NCBI RefSeq assembly: GCF_037042905.1
Contig: NC_087261.1
Location: 15,219,917-15,283,916, forward strand
DNA length: 64,000 nucleotides
Reading direction: 5' to 3'
Source: Lytechinus pictus
Lineage: Eukaryota > Echinodermata > Echinoidea > Temnopleuroida > Toxopneustidae
Shown: one piece after another, positions 23,440 through 35,539 of the stretch
How the letters are laid out: every line of letters starts with the position of its first letter
Numbering within the stretch: position 1 is the first letter of the stretch
Program-made: the position numbers and the translations under genes
The notes under the pieces: generated by a model
What the model was told of the DNA's origin: nothing
The model's input: only the letters and a program-made list of their open reading frames with translations
Databases searched by the model: none

Positions 23440-24115
23440 TACAGTGCTTATCAATAAAAACGGGACAGTTTTGAAAAGTCTATCAAAATTTTGTTTGAAA
23501 TTATGATGTCTATTTTTGTTATGTTAATAGATGCCCTTAAATCTTATCTTTCAAATGCCGAGAAATTAATCATATTGTCAATTGGACATTGATTCCTTGA
23601 ACAAGTTAAATTGTGCGCTTGACAGGACAATATTAATTAACAGGAAAGGATTCATGTTTTTTTAAGGCACCATGAACTTTGTAGCACAAAATGAAATGAG
23701 TTTAAGAAATTACAAGCTCTCCCATTAACAAAGCAAATCCCATTACCTGGGTTAACAATTTTATGAAGGAATATTCAGTGCTAAAAGACATCCCAACAAA
23801 ATAATTCAAGTAAATCAATAGGTTTGTAAATGAATTTTGACAGAATTAAGAATTATGACAAAGATAATGAAAAGGTTAAGAGGAGTCTGCTGATTAGCAA
23901 GAAGTCTGATGATCACATTTTCTCATTTTCTGCCATTTTGGCGCAAGCCTTTTTTTGAACCCCTGACAAAAACGTTCCGTGTTCGCTCAAGCATGAACTA
24001 ATCTTATTTTTTTCTAATGGCATTTGAAAGATAAGACCTAAGAGCATCCATTAACATCAAAATATAGACATTATGATTTTTAAAAACTGTCCCGTTTTTA
24101 TTGATACACACTGTA
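23440..24115. mobile_element. Non-autonomous mariner-like element
   Basis: TA-bounded at both ends. TIRs cagtgcttatcaataaaaac and gtttttattgatacacactg are followed by gggacagttt and its inverse. The arms also share gcatttgaaagataaga. No transposase frame. Confidence 0.82.
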
Positions 24116-24394
24116 TATCAAGCTCTATACATCCATCTTATAATGTGTCCCTCTGCGAGAATGGCACTGTTAAATAGCCATGCGTCTTGAAGGATGTGTA
24201 TATATATGTGAACATTTACTTTAAAATCCACCATTCTCTTTTTTTTCTGGGACATCTTGTATTGAAGTAAAAAAAAGGATATACTGGGGGGTATCCACTG
24301 GCTCCATAGGCATAATCTGGAGAACAGGTCAACGTGGCTCTTTCTCCCTTACACATCTGCAAGGAAAATTAACACAGGAAAGTATTACAAGTGG

Positions 24395-25835
24395 AAGTCC
24401 TCTGGCAGTCTCGTGTAGCAACAGTGATGACTCTGACAACAACTAGGATGGATTATTATCCATAAGATAATAAAATACAAAGTTCATTGTCCTTTAAATG
24501 ATCATGTGACCTGAAACTTGTGCAAGATGATCAGTGATACTTGATCGCCCCAATACCTTAGTTTCATTTGATTGATCTATTTATTTTCTCAGTTATGAAG
24601 ACATTCTTAACAATACCTCCTGTGGGGGTAAATTGTTTGTTTTTTTAAGAATGCAATCGCCCATCATCATGCCCCCCACTGAAATAAAAGAAAATTTGTG
24701 TTTTGCGACTGTTACGTGTATAGACAATTTATATGTAACTTGTCTAGACATCAAACATATTGTGTTTATTAAACTATGCAAATTTTTTTAAGACCTAAAC
24801 AGAATCACAGATTTCAGTTTTTAGGAGAGCGATTTAGTGCACACATTGTCTAAAGCACGCAGCAATGTTCAATCTTGCTCGCATGCCTCAAAAACAAAGT
24901 GCAATATCCTCAATACGGGAAAAGAACCCAAATTTGGGGAGAACATACTATGTATATTTTTTGAAAACATTACAATGTACACATATTTTGGGTGAGAAAT
25001 GCTACAGATCTGGCAAAAAGTTGACTCGGCTAAATACAGGAGAATGATTACCTTGGCTACACCTTCATCCCATCCTTTGATAACCTGGCCTAGCCCAAGT
25101 TTGAATTCAAATGGCTTTCCACGGTCTCTTGAGGAGTCAAACTGTTCCCCGTTTGTAAGGGTTCCTGTAGTTCATATGGGAGGTGATTTCAATATTAAAC
25201 ATGGCAGAGGAATTGTCAAGCAGTTGTAAATAAATGCTTTTGAGAAAAAAAACACGATTTCTTGCTTGAAAATGCAGTTTGCAAAATCAGACCCCTAGAT
25301 GATCTTTAACCTGAATACCATTCTTACAAATAATTACTTACAAACACACATGTGGTACTACCCAAGGAATATTTTACCCAGTGTACATTAAAATACAACA
25401 GATGCAGAAATAAAGAAATGAGAGCGAGTTTAATAAACAAAAACTTTAAAAAAAGGATGGACATGACCTCATATCACTTGACCTTTTGACCCCTAATGGA
25501 CACACATGTGGTATTACCCAAGGATCATATGTACCAAGTGTGAACATAATTGATGCAGAAATAAAGAAATGAGAGCAAGTTAAACCAAAACTGGACCTTT
25601 TGACCCCAATATCCTCAACAACACACATGGTAATTTGGTATTACCAGAGGATCATTTGCAGCAAGTGTAAACATACATGTAACTGATGCAGAAATAAAGA
25701 AATGAGAGCAAGTTGCACAACAACCTTGTACCGTTTTTGTATAAAACTATTAAAATAAACAGACTGACAGACCAACAGGAAAAGTGATCACTACATGCAG
25801 GTCTCTACTGAACTTCGCAGGTGAGACAAAAAGAA
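24395..25835. mobile_element. DR1-bearing dispersed element, degenerate copy 3
   Basis: It starts gtggaagtcctctggcagtc, keeps one diverged unit (gatcatgtgacctgaaact) near 24500 and ends ttcgcaggtgagacaaaaag. Unrelated sequence and a separate tandem repeat sit in the middle, so the ends may belong to one disrupted copy; this is inferred. Confidence 0.5.
25340..25730. repeat. Three ~110-130-bp tandem units
   Basis: Each has acacatg(tg)gta, ttaccca/aggatcat, and gatgcagaaataaagaaatg followed by agagc(g/a)agtt. The units end near 25425, 25583 and 25715. Confidence 0.75.
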
Positions 25836-26632
25836 ACATTAAAATATGGTAAATATGGGTATTAGGTGAATGATATCATCTGTCATAAAGGGAAACAGTG
25901 GGCAGAGAGGAAAAAAAAGTAAATTAAAAAATATCAAAACTTACCAGTATAGTGAACCTGGACTGTCTGACCTTTTTGGGGCTGGCCTCCTGTTATTAGT
26001 GAAGAAAACACAAAAATAATTGCTAAACAAGCTCAACAATTTGCCAGTCTTTGAAGAATAGGCCAGGCTATCCAAAAAAAAGCTTGGCTCAAGAAGTCCT
26101 TCTCAACTGGTGATCCAATGTAAAAGCCAAATTCTTTTCACTTTAATATTTTGTTCTTTTCTTCAGAGATTGTAGGACGATCATAATATAAATGATTATC
26201 ACCTGTATAAGACATCTGAGCTGGTCATTTACAAAACTATTGTATTTTTGATTTAGTTATGATAAATCATCGCTAAACCTCGATTTCCTTTTTTGTGGGA
26301 CGCACTGTATAATATATGTAAATGTCAATTCGAATTGTGCATGCGCGGAGGTCGCGGGTCTTGCTAGGCACATGAATAAGATCATCGCCTTCACCATTTT
26401 CGATTCGGAAGAGATTTTATACATGTGATGAATTGAGAACCGGCTTCAAATCACCAATTTTGAGACATTTTCAAGAAAGGGCAAGGAGTGAGTCCGTGTC
26501 CGATTTTGTTGGGAGTGTTGTTGCCCGGGGTGTTGTTGCGCAATGCCATATCACACATGTAGGTCTGTATGTGTGATTATTTATCAATATATTAAATGCA
26601 TAATTTAACGTTGGGGAAGAACGATAGGAAAC
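25836..26632. other. Intergenic, no gene recognised
   Basis: No recognised gene or element. Confidence 0.45.
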
Positions 26633-26915
26633 AATATGGCGGCGTAAACATCGGGCAAGTCTCTTCCATCTTTTCATAATATTATTTTCATTTTTTTTAT
26701 GAATTCTTGTTTAAAAATTAAATCGATAGCGTAGAAATGTCGGAAATGAAGTTGTATCCCAGGTAGATCTACTTGATTTAGGGCTAGATCTAGATCTTTT
26801 AGAAGGAAAGTAGAAATCTTGGGGGCGAAAGTTTCAGGTTTTTTGGCGGTGTGTGTAGATGTATGGGAAGCGATTCCAGGCTCCGTTGAGCGTAAGCATA
26901 CGTTAGCAAATGATT
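26633..26915. repeat. Dispersed repeat, partial copy matching 10201-10470
   Basis: Shares aatatggcggcg/aagatggcgacg-type start, atgaattcttgtttaaaaat, gtagaaatgtcggaaatgaa and gggctagatctttt-like text with the copy at 10201. The atggcg motif resembles a YY1 site, but no function is shown. Confidence 0.7.
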
Positions 26916-27781
26916 TTTACTCTCTACGACTAGGAGCCTCCTGGCTACCCTCGCCATCGCCCGAGGCTGAGCGTCCTGGTAGCGTATTTCAATGAAATTT
27001 GCGGTGTTACCACTTGGTCTTGGTCCACATGTTTTTTCATGCTCACATGGTTTTCAGAATACCAATCATGTAAGCTAGCTAGCTATTAAAAACACCGTAA
27101 ATTAAAATGGTTTTCAGAATACCGCCCCCGAGTCAATGTCACACACGAGCACAAACGCGCGGCATGCATGAGCATGGGGCCTGTTGCATCAAAGGGTCTT
27201 TCGTAGAACCATTCTACGTAAGAACAAGATATCGCTCAATTGTTTCACAAAACCAATTTGGGCGATACGAAGAATGGTCCTTGGAAAGACACCTCCAGAC
27301 ATGTCCTATATACTGTACGTAGGCATGATCTTCTTTGCACACCGCCCGCCACCGTTGGCATTGAGAGAAAATGCGTTTACGGCAAGCCACACTGGCATAT
27401 CACCTTTAAACATTTTTGGGGGTCATGCAATTGCACTCAGACGCATTTTATCTTGAATGGGGCTTGGATGGGGCCAAGTCACGTGGCTAGCATCAATTTC
27501 AAAACAGATGTCATTTTTCTCTGGGCAGTCTGGGGTAATCTAGGCCCAAGTAATTTGTTTTAAATATGTTTTCTTTTATTTCCTCACATTTTCTACCTCT
27601 TTCCCCACCCCTTTTCCATTTTTTTAAAACCATACTTGAGATATCAAAATGGGTGGCAACCTCTCTGACCCCCCATGCTTTATCATAGATAAATATTATG
27701 AAAAAAATATGTATGGTAAAGAAAACATGTGTTTATAACGTTCAGCAAAAAAAAAAAATAATAATAAAACATGATACAAAA
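26916..27781. other. Intergenic, no gene recognised
   Basis: Three overlapping plus-strand frames between 27107 and 27563 show no domain, and their codon use is unremarkable. Confidence 0.45.
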
Positions 27782-28384
27782 TTAAAGGGGAATCCAGCCT
27801 TGGCCATAAAATGTTGTGTTGGGAAGGAGAAAAATAAATTAAACAGAATGGTGAAAGTCTGAAAGAAAACGGACAAGCAATAAGAAAGTTATAGCTGCTT
27901 TAAAATTGAGATCACTAATACTATGTAGATTTCAAATTGGCAACTGGGTAAGTAAATTATGACAAGGGGCAAGGAAAACTTTCCCATAGGCCATGTACTT
28001 TATTATCAAGGATTTGTGGTTTTCTCCTAAGTACCCATTCCCCTGGGGCAGTAATCTAAATATAACCCAGGTAGTATATTGTTTTATGTCCTCATGAAAG
28101 AAAAATATAATTTGAAATAAAACTTTTGGGAAAAATGACATTTTAGCCATAATATGTATTGGAGTACATGGAAGAGTAGTCCTTGCCTTACATCACTATG
28201 ACATCCCATATGCGGCCAATTTGAAGTCTCCATGGGTATAGTGATTACCAATATTTACAACTTTTAAAAATTCATAACTTTCTTGTTGTTTGTCCAATAT
28301 TGTTCAAACTTTCACCTATCAACTTGTCTGATTTTTCTTTTCCTTATAAAAACTAGTTTTTATTTGGGTTGGATTCCCCTTTAA
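27782..28384. mobile_element. TTAA MITE, family C
   Basis: TTAAAGGGGAATCCAGCC at the left, GGTTGGATTCCCCTTTAA at the right. The inner arms are less well matched (gaaagttatagctgcttt against aattcataactttcttgt). Confidence 0.82.
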
Positions 28385-28953
28385 GACGTTACTAAACATG
28401 CTAAATCATTTCTTTATATTCAATTTATTTTCTTTATCATGATTATTTTTTGCTGAGATTGATTTCAATCAATGAAAATTGTTGAATTGGTGAAAAAGTG
28501 ATGAATGAAAAAAAAATCTGCCGGTAACAAAATAACTAATTGAATTAAAAGTATTAGGCCTATACATGTAGCTTATGAATCCATCACAATCATTATAAAT
28601 AAAGTTAAGTTCATTGTACCTATGATAGACAGGGTTATGGAAAGTCCATACGAAAAGGCTCATTTTAATCGTACTTCGTAGGGTAGGCCTATTTCATGTT
28701 AAAGCAATGTCTCGACTCCTTATCTTTGAAATGTTGAACATAATCTTTTTTTATATTCTTGAAGCTTATAAAGTTTTCAACTTTAAAGATGACCAATGTT
28801 TATGATCATTGTCATTTTTAGCATTGTTTCTGTAAATAGTATTTTCCCCGTTCAATTGATTTCACATATTTTTCTATGTTTTATTATTGTAATGCTACTT
28901 TACCCACTTGACATCTTTGCAGCAAATTTCATATTTTGATTGTCATCGGTTAC
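28385..28953. other. Intergenic, nothing recognised
   Basis: AT-rich spacer between two TTAA MITEs. Confidence 0.45.
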
Positions 28954-29563
28954 TTAAAGGACAAGTCCAGTCCAACAAAAAGTGGATTTGAATAAAAAGA
29001 GAAAAATCTAACAAGCATAACGCTGAAAATTTCATCAAAATCGGATGTAAAACAAGAAAGTTATGACATTTCAAAGTTTCGCTTTATTTCACAAAACAGT
29101 TATTTGCACATCCTGGTCGGTATGCAAATGAGGAGACTGATGATGTCATCCACTCACTATTTCTTTTGTATTTTATTATATGAAATGTGAAATATTCTGA
29201 TTTTCTTCTCGATGTCAAGTGAGACAACAATCAATTCCTCTTGAACATGTGGAATTAGCATTGTTCGATAATATATGGTTCAGTCAAGTTGGTCATTATT
29301 GTCAAATCTGTAAAAAATGAAATATTGTATAATTCAAACAATAAAAAACAAAAGAAATAGTGAGTGATGGACATCATCGACTCTCTCATTTGCATATCAC
29401 TGAGTTGCGCATTTAACTGTTTTGTGAAAAATAAGCGAAACTTAAAAATGTCATAACTTTCTTATTTTACATCCGATTTCGATGAACTTTGCAGCGTTAT
29501 GCTTGTTTGATTTTTCTCTATCGATTCAAATCAACAATTTTCTGGGGTGGACTTGACCTTTAA
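28954..29563. mobile_element. TTAA foldback MITE, family D copy 1
   Basis: TTAAAGGACAAGTCCAGTCC at the left, GGGTGGACTTGACCTTTAA at the right. Arms of about 180 bp are complementary (atttcatcaaaatcggatg against catccgatttcgatgaa). Related to the copies at 33512 and 33938. Confidence 0.87.
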
Positions 29564-29830
29564 ACTTAATTTTCATGCAAATGTATGTTTAGATCTATAC
29601 TCTAAACACTCACATTTATATTTCTTGCGTTATTTCTGATGAACAAAATAAATAAATTTGACTTTTCACACGCAGCCTCTCATATTTCCTTTTTAGTCTC
29701 ATACAATCAGCAAGGTTGATTTGGTTCATTCCATTCAAACCCTGTTTATACATCAACAAATAACATTTAAAGCATAATTTGCAAATTATCACTTTAGATG
29801 AACTACACGACCACGTATTCTATAAACAAG

Positions 29831-30789
29831 TGGAATGCCTCTGGCCGTCTCACCTGCATCACGCGATTCAATATAGCAGCAGTGCTGATTTTGAAAACTA
29901 CTATAACTCGCACAAGATGTTCAGTGATACTTGGTTACTCTTATTTCCACGTTTTATGAACTAGACCAATACACTTATAGAGATATGATGGCAATTCAAC
30001 AAATACCCCCAACGTGGCCAAAGTTCTTTGACCTTACATGACCTTTGACCTTGACCATGTGACCTGAAACTCGCACAGGATGTTCAGTGATACTTGATTA
30101 CTATTATGTCCAAGTTTTATGAACTAGACCAACACACTTTCAAATTTATGGCTGTAATTCAACAAATACCCCAATTTGGCCAAAGTTCATTGACCCTAAA
30201 TGACCTTTGACCTTGATCATATGACCTGAAACTTGCACAGGATGTTTAGTAATACTTGATTACTATTATGTCCAAGTTTCATGAATCAGATCCATAAACT
30301 TTCAAAGTTATGATGGTAATTCAACAGATACCCCCAATTCGGCCAAAGTTCATTGACCCTAAATGACCTTTGACCTTGGTCATGTGATGTGAAACTCATG
30401 CAGGATGTTCAGTGATACTTGATTAACCTTATGTATAAGTTTCATGAACTAGGTCCATATATTTTCTAAGTTATGATGACATTTCAAAAACTTAACCTTA
30501 GGTTAAGATTTTGATGTTGATTCCCCCAACATGGTCTAAGTTCATTGACCCTAAATGACCTTTGACCTTGGTCATGTGACATGAAACTCAGGCAGGATGT
30601 TCAGTAATACTTGATTAACCTTATGGCCAAGTTTCATGAACTAGGTCCATATACTTTTTAAGTTATGCTGTCATTTCAAAAACTTAACCTCAGGTTAAGA
30701 TTTGGTGTTGACGCCGCCGCCGCCGTCGCCGCCGCCGTCGGAAAAGCGGCGCCTATAGTCTCACTCTGCTATGCAGGTGAGACAAAAAA
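29831..30789. mobile_element. DR1-bearing dispersed element, copy 2
   Basis: Starts tggaatgcctctggc; gtctcacctgcat near the left end is the exact inverse of atgcaggtgagac near the right end. Between them are four or five 160-190-bp units and a terminal gcc trinucleotide run ending gtcggaaaagcggcgcc. Confidence 0.83.
30039..30568. promoter_or_regulatory. Four exact DR1 motifs in the dispersed element
   Basis: tgacctttgacct at 30039, 30201, 30364 and 30556, one per tandem unit. DR1 is the binding consensus of RXR heterodimers, HNF4 and COUP-TF. Whether any receptor binds here is unknown. Confidence 0.55.
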
Positions 30790-31134
30790 TCAGAATATTG
30801 AAATAATACAATGCTGAAATTACTTAGTTACTTCAATTTTTATTTCCCGGACAAGGGTCTCTTTCGTTGGAATATCAATGAAAGCTGTCCTTAAAGTTAA
30901 AGGCCTAAAAGGGCACCGTGTTCTAGGTAGGGGAATTTCGATTTCATCCAGGTATGTTTGTGAATCTTCAATTTTTGTTCTCCTTGTACCTCATAAAGTA
31001 AGCTCCATAATCCATACATCATTTCTACTATCGGTAATAAACAACAAATTAATATTTGATCTCCATTACCGTAATTGAAATGATTTTATGAAATTGAAAA
31101 GTCGTAATTTCAAAATAAAAAGGTTCATTCATGA
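30790..31134. other. Intergenic, nothing recognised
   Basis: AT-rich. No domain is seen in the short open frame at 30878-31078. Confidence 0.45.
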
Positions 31135-31139
31135 TTCAG

Positions 31140-31610
31140 CAGTAGAGGTGCACAGCCAATATGGGAGACTCTCTCCAATATGGGAGACTCTCTCCAATAG
31201 GGGAGACAATCTCCCACATGGGAGACTTGCTTTGCAAAAGGACAAGAAAACAACACCAACAAAAGTATGATTTTTTCCACCCAAAATTTTGTCTCACTGA
31301 GGTCAGAAGCCCATTTGTTTTGTGTGTGATTGACAACAAAATTCCTTATCAAAATAAAAGTAGACGGTGAATTTTTAAAGTAGACGGTGAAAAGGGGTAA
31401 TTTTTCATGAGGAATCTGCTTATCACATTTTTATTTGCCGCCAAGGTAATCCTTTTGCAGCAAATGTAAACAAAGGAAATTGGACTCCAAAACTGGAGAC
31501 TGTCTCTGAAATTGGATACCCAAATTCTTTACAAAAGTCTCTGATATTGGAGATAATCTCCCACATTGGAGACAGTCTCCAATATTATTATTGGCCGTGC
31601 GCCTCTACTG
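31140..31610 (-). mobile_element. Short-TIR element with 5-bp target duplication, copy 2
   Basis: Starts CAGTAGAGGTGCACAGCCAA and ends TTGGCCGTGCGCCTCTACTG. The direct repeat ttcag occurs at 31135-31139 and 31611-31615. The core is the reverse complement of the copy at 11498. Repeated gggagactctctcc palindromes lie near the ends. No transposase. Confidence 0.88.
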
Positions 31611-31807
31611 TTCAGGTGACGATGAAGACTAAATATTTTTCCGATAATATCGATATCAAACGATGTCGCAGGCTTGGAAGACAAGATTGCCTTCGTGAAA
31701 CGGAAAGCGCTGATTTGTCGCCAATCTTCCTATCTCGGAAGAATGGAGCTAGGGCGGCAGGAGGACGTTCCTACGTATCGTTCATCTCGTCATGCAACAG
31801 GCACAAT

Positions 31808-32488
31808 GGGTGATTTCAAGTACGGTGTTGAAATCTGGTGTTGGTGTTGTGACAACACCAACACCAGCCACAACACCGTACTTGAAATCAGGCTGGTGTT
31901 GGGATTGACCTCGGAAAATATGACGTATTTCCGGCAGTTCGTGTTGAATGTCGTCTGCTGAACCCAGCACTGCGGCTGGTGTTGACGATCTACGTGCAAT
32001 TTCCCCATTCACCAACACCAACCCCCAGGGATTGGGAAAATCATGATTTCAAGTTCGGTGTTGGTGTTGGTGTTGGCAATCTCAAGCTCGTGAACAGGCG
32101 GCGAACACGATGAAACATTCCCGTAAAATTAGCTTTTACAGTTATAGTTAAGAATAAGATGAGTACAAATCATTTGAGCTGTATATATTTTGATGAAGAA
32201 TAATGTTCACTCTTTCGAATTCTTGAATTAATTAAAACATTGGTATTCTGTACGATGAGAATTTAATGCATTTCTCTCCGATTTCATTTTCGTCGTCGAG
32301 ACTTCTCGCGTGAAGTTGAGATGATTTAGGCCTACTCATTTAGCAGCGCAGCGCAGAGGCGGGACGTCATGTGCTATCGACAACGCAATCGGTATCATTC
32401 CTCTGAACCCAGCTCGGTGTTGGAGCTCGGTTCAGCGGCCTTTTTACGGTCTCAACACCAACACCGAACACCGAACTTGAAATCACCC
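31808..32488. mobile_element. DNA transposon with GGGTGATTTCAAGT ends, 681 bp
   Basis: Left end gggtgatttcaagtacggtg, right end caccgaacttgaaatcaccc; both flanked by aat (3-bp duplication). ggtgttggtgttg and caacaccaacacc strings recur in both orientations inside. A 3-bp duplication would suit PIF/Harbinger; that is a guess. No transposase frame. Confidence 0.75.
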
Positions 32489-32489
32489 A

Positions 32490-32950
32490 ATGGTCTAGAC
32501 CAAAAGCTTCGGTCTCTGTTAATTTTGGTTGTTCAGCTGAACTCCGTTGGCTTCACTCACCAAATACAGAGACCGAAGTTCTAGCGCGATCTGTACAGGG
32601 GACTCAATGGCCATATATGTTTATGTACTTAAGATCGGATAAAACGGGGAAGTGAATTTGCGCGACAGCCGAGGTAAGTCACTGTTTTTGTTCCTTTTAA
32701 CTTGATTTTTCTCGGTTTTTTGGCAATTGATGCCAAGAGGGAATATTAATTTGCATTTTGGTCGCGTTAATTTTCAAAATTTTTACTCATTAAAGACAAA
32801 AATTGAAGAGCCCCGACGGGGGGATTTTGCATTGCAAGTCCCCTAATGGTGGCTGCACGCTAGCGAGCCGTCTGTGTATGAGGAGAAATTAAAAAAAAAA
32901 AAAAATGTTAAAAAACTCCTCGAAACAGACGGCTGCCAGCTGTCTACCAA
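32490..32950. repeat. Dispersed repeat, copy without the MITE
   Basis: Matches 10480-10579 plus 11120-11440. gcttcggtctctg and cagagaccgaag form a short hairpin. cgag|gtaagt at about 32670 resembles a splice donor, but no exon is recognised. Confidence 0.72.
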
Positions 32951-33511
32951 TGGTCTAGTAATCATCGGCACAGCCCACGCCACGGCCATGTCATCGGCCC
33001 GCGCGCCCCCCACAACCCAGGCCTTCCTTTTAGTTGAACAACATGTTGAAACTGCGACGCGTCGCGCGACTGCACACAAAAAATAAAGGGGCATTGAAGT
33101 CAGAGCAATAGTTAAATCAAGAATAATCTATTTCATATCTAATAAAATACATCATATTATGAATGTTCTTACCATTCCCTTCTTTAATAGTTTTTACTTC
33201 GACGCCCATTATTTTATTATTCTTTTACAAATTACAAACGGGTCGACAGCTACGAGTACGAATTCCTCGTCGTGCGATTATTTCAGAATATTTCAGAATT
33301 CGTGTTGCTGCCCTCTACAATTTCGCGACGAAAAATAATTGGTACCTAACTTTGTTGTCCATACTGAGGATTTTTTCACTGTTTAACACGCATGTACATC
33401 ATTTACTATGTTTATACACAGAAACCAAGCAAAACAAAATTGGGATATTAAGGAAATCATTTTAATGGACAAATCTGCCCATGCATGCACCCCCATTGGC
33501 ATATACCATAT
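32951..33511. other. Intergenic, nothing recognised
   Basis: GC-richer at the left (cacggccatgtcatcggccc). The open frames across 32843-33094 contain repeat text and are not called. Confidence 0.45.
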
Positions 33512-33900
33512 CAAAAAGTTGAAAAGAGAAAAATCCAACAAGCATAATACTATAATTTCATCAAAATTTGGATGTAAAATAAGAAAGTTATGACATTTTT
33601 TAGTTTCGCTTAATTTCACAAAAACAGTTATATGCACATCCTGGTCGGTATGCAAATGAGGAGATTGATGACGTCATCCACTCACTATTTCTTTAGTATT
33701 TTAATATTTATATGAAATATGAAATATTCTAATTTCTCCTATACGGTGAGGTGAAAAAACGATTAATTCCTTCCTGAACATGTGGAATTAGCATTGTTTA
33801 AAACTATATATGGTTCAGTCAATTTTTTATTGTCAATGAAATATTGTATAATTCAAACAATTAAAAGAAAGTGAGTACAATCAAATGGACACCATCGACT
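33512..33900. mobile_element. TTAA MITE, family D, truncated copy
   Basis: Carries the left-arm interior of family D (aagaaagttatgacatttt, catcctggtcggtatgcaaatgagg) and its middle, but lacks both terminal TTAAAGG ends. Confidence 0.7.
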
Positions 33901-33937
33901 ACGGTCGACTGCCCGTACAGAGTTAGAAAATTTCTAC

Positions 33938-34489
33938 TTAAAGGTCAAGTCCACCCCAGCAAAAAATGTTGATTTGAATAGAGAAAAATCAAACAAGCAT
34001 TATGCTGAAAATTTCATCAAAATCGGATGCAAAATAAGAAAGTTATGACATTTTAAAGTTTCGCTTATTTTCCACAAAACAGTGATATGCATAACTCAGT
34101 GACATCAAATGACACAGGCGATCATGTCCTGCACTCACTATTTCTCAAGTTTTGTTTTTTATTGTTTGAATTAAACAATATTTCATTTTTTACATATTTG
34201 ACAATATAAGGACCAACTCAGTGATTGAACCATATTAAACAGGTGGAAATTGTAATATTTCACATTTCATAATAAAGTACAAAAGAAATAGTGAGTTAGC
34301 CTGTCATCAGTCTCCACATTTGCATACCGACAAGGATGTGAATATAACTGTTTTGTGAAAAAAGCGAAACTTTAAAAAGTCATAATTACTTTCTTATTTT
34401 ACAGCCGATTTTGATAAAATTTTCAGTGTTATCCTTGTTGGATTTTCTTTATTCGAATCAACTTTTTGTTGGGGTGGACTTGTCCTTAA
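33938..34489. mobile_element. TTAA foldback MITE, family D copy 2
   Basis: TTAAAGGTCAAGTCCACCCC at the left, GGGGTGGACTTGTCCTTAA at the right, with long complementary arms. Confidence 0.87.
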
Positions 34490-34661
34490 AAGAAAACGAA
34501 AATTCCTGCACAAGTATTACACAATTCAAATACACAAGTATTTGAATTACAAGTCAAAGTTAAAGTGTGGTTTAAGATTTATTCATATTTAAAAATGATT
34601 ATATTTTTACAGTTATCGGCAAAAGTATGTAGTAATGGATCGAAAGCTTGACGATATATAT

Positions 34662-34766
34662 TTATATGAAATCAACATCCTAAAATTATATATATATATG
34701 AAATCAACATCCTAAAATAGCCAAGTATATATATACTTGACAATTTTAGGATGTTGATTTCATATA
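34662..34766. repeat. Two direct copies and one inverted copy of a ~24-bp unit (cruciform)
   Basis: tatatgaaatcaacatccta occurs twice, then its inverse taggatgttgatttcatata. Between them is the perfect palindrome caagtatatatatacttg. Confidence 0.85.
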
Positions 34767-35299
34767 AAATATATTTTTTTTTACAAAATGCCGTCTAGAA
34801 ATATCAATTCGGTTTACTGCGTTAATGAGATTGTTAAACAATCCGAGACTGACACATACAAAGTTCACAGAATATAGAACAAATTTGAAATGAATACAAA
34901 TACTTGCGTATTAACAAAATATAAAAAAAAGAACTATCAAAATTATTACGTTTAAATATTGCACTTCAGGTACATCGTCAGTGACAAATTTTATATACAG
35001 TATTATTTATGAAAAAAAATTTAAAAAATTGTTATTGGTGTGTTGCCTGGTCTTATATCTCTAAACATAAACTATTCTTGTGAGATTGTATACAATCTCC
35101 TTCATCTTGGTGCGATTTTTTTTTTTGCTTATTTTTTATCTTTATTTATTATTATATTATTATTCTTTTTTTTTTTTTTTTTACAAAATCGCATTGGTCA
35201 TGTTAGAAGTGAGTTTGAAATTTGGTGTATTTTCCATATAGTAAAAACTGTCATTGTCCGCTATTCTATCAATAATTCTTGTTTCAGCTGTTCAGTATG
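34767..35299. other. Intergenic, nothing recognised
   Basis: AT-rich with T homopolymers near 35105 and 35167. Confidence 0.45.
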
Positions 35300-35319
35300 T
35301 GTTATCTTTTTCCTTTTCC

Positions 35320-35535
35320 TTTCTTCTTTTCTTTCTTTCTTTTTCTTTCTTTCTTTATTCAAGTTCTTTCTTTCTTTCTTTCATCTTTCTTTCTTACTCT
35401 AAGTTCTTTCTTCCTTCCTTACTCTTTTTCTTTCTTTCTTTCTTTTTTTTCTTTCTTTTTTTTCTTTCTTTCTTTCCTTCTTTCTTTCTTTCTTTCTTCA
35501 AGTTCTTTCTTTCTTTCTTCCTACTCCAGCTGTAA
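35320..35535. repeat. (CTTT)n pyrimidine microsatellite
   Basis: About 200 bp of imperfect cttt/ttcc repeats. All long Phe/Ser/Leu open frames here come from it. Confidence 0.9.
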
Positions 35536-35539
35536 AAAA

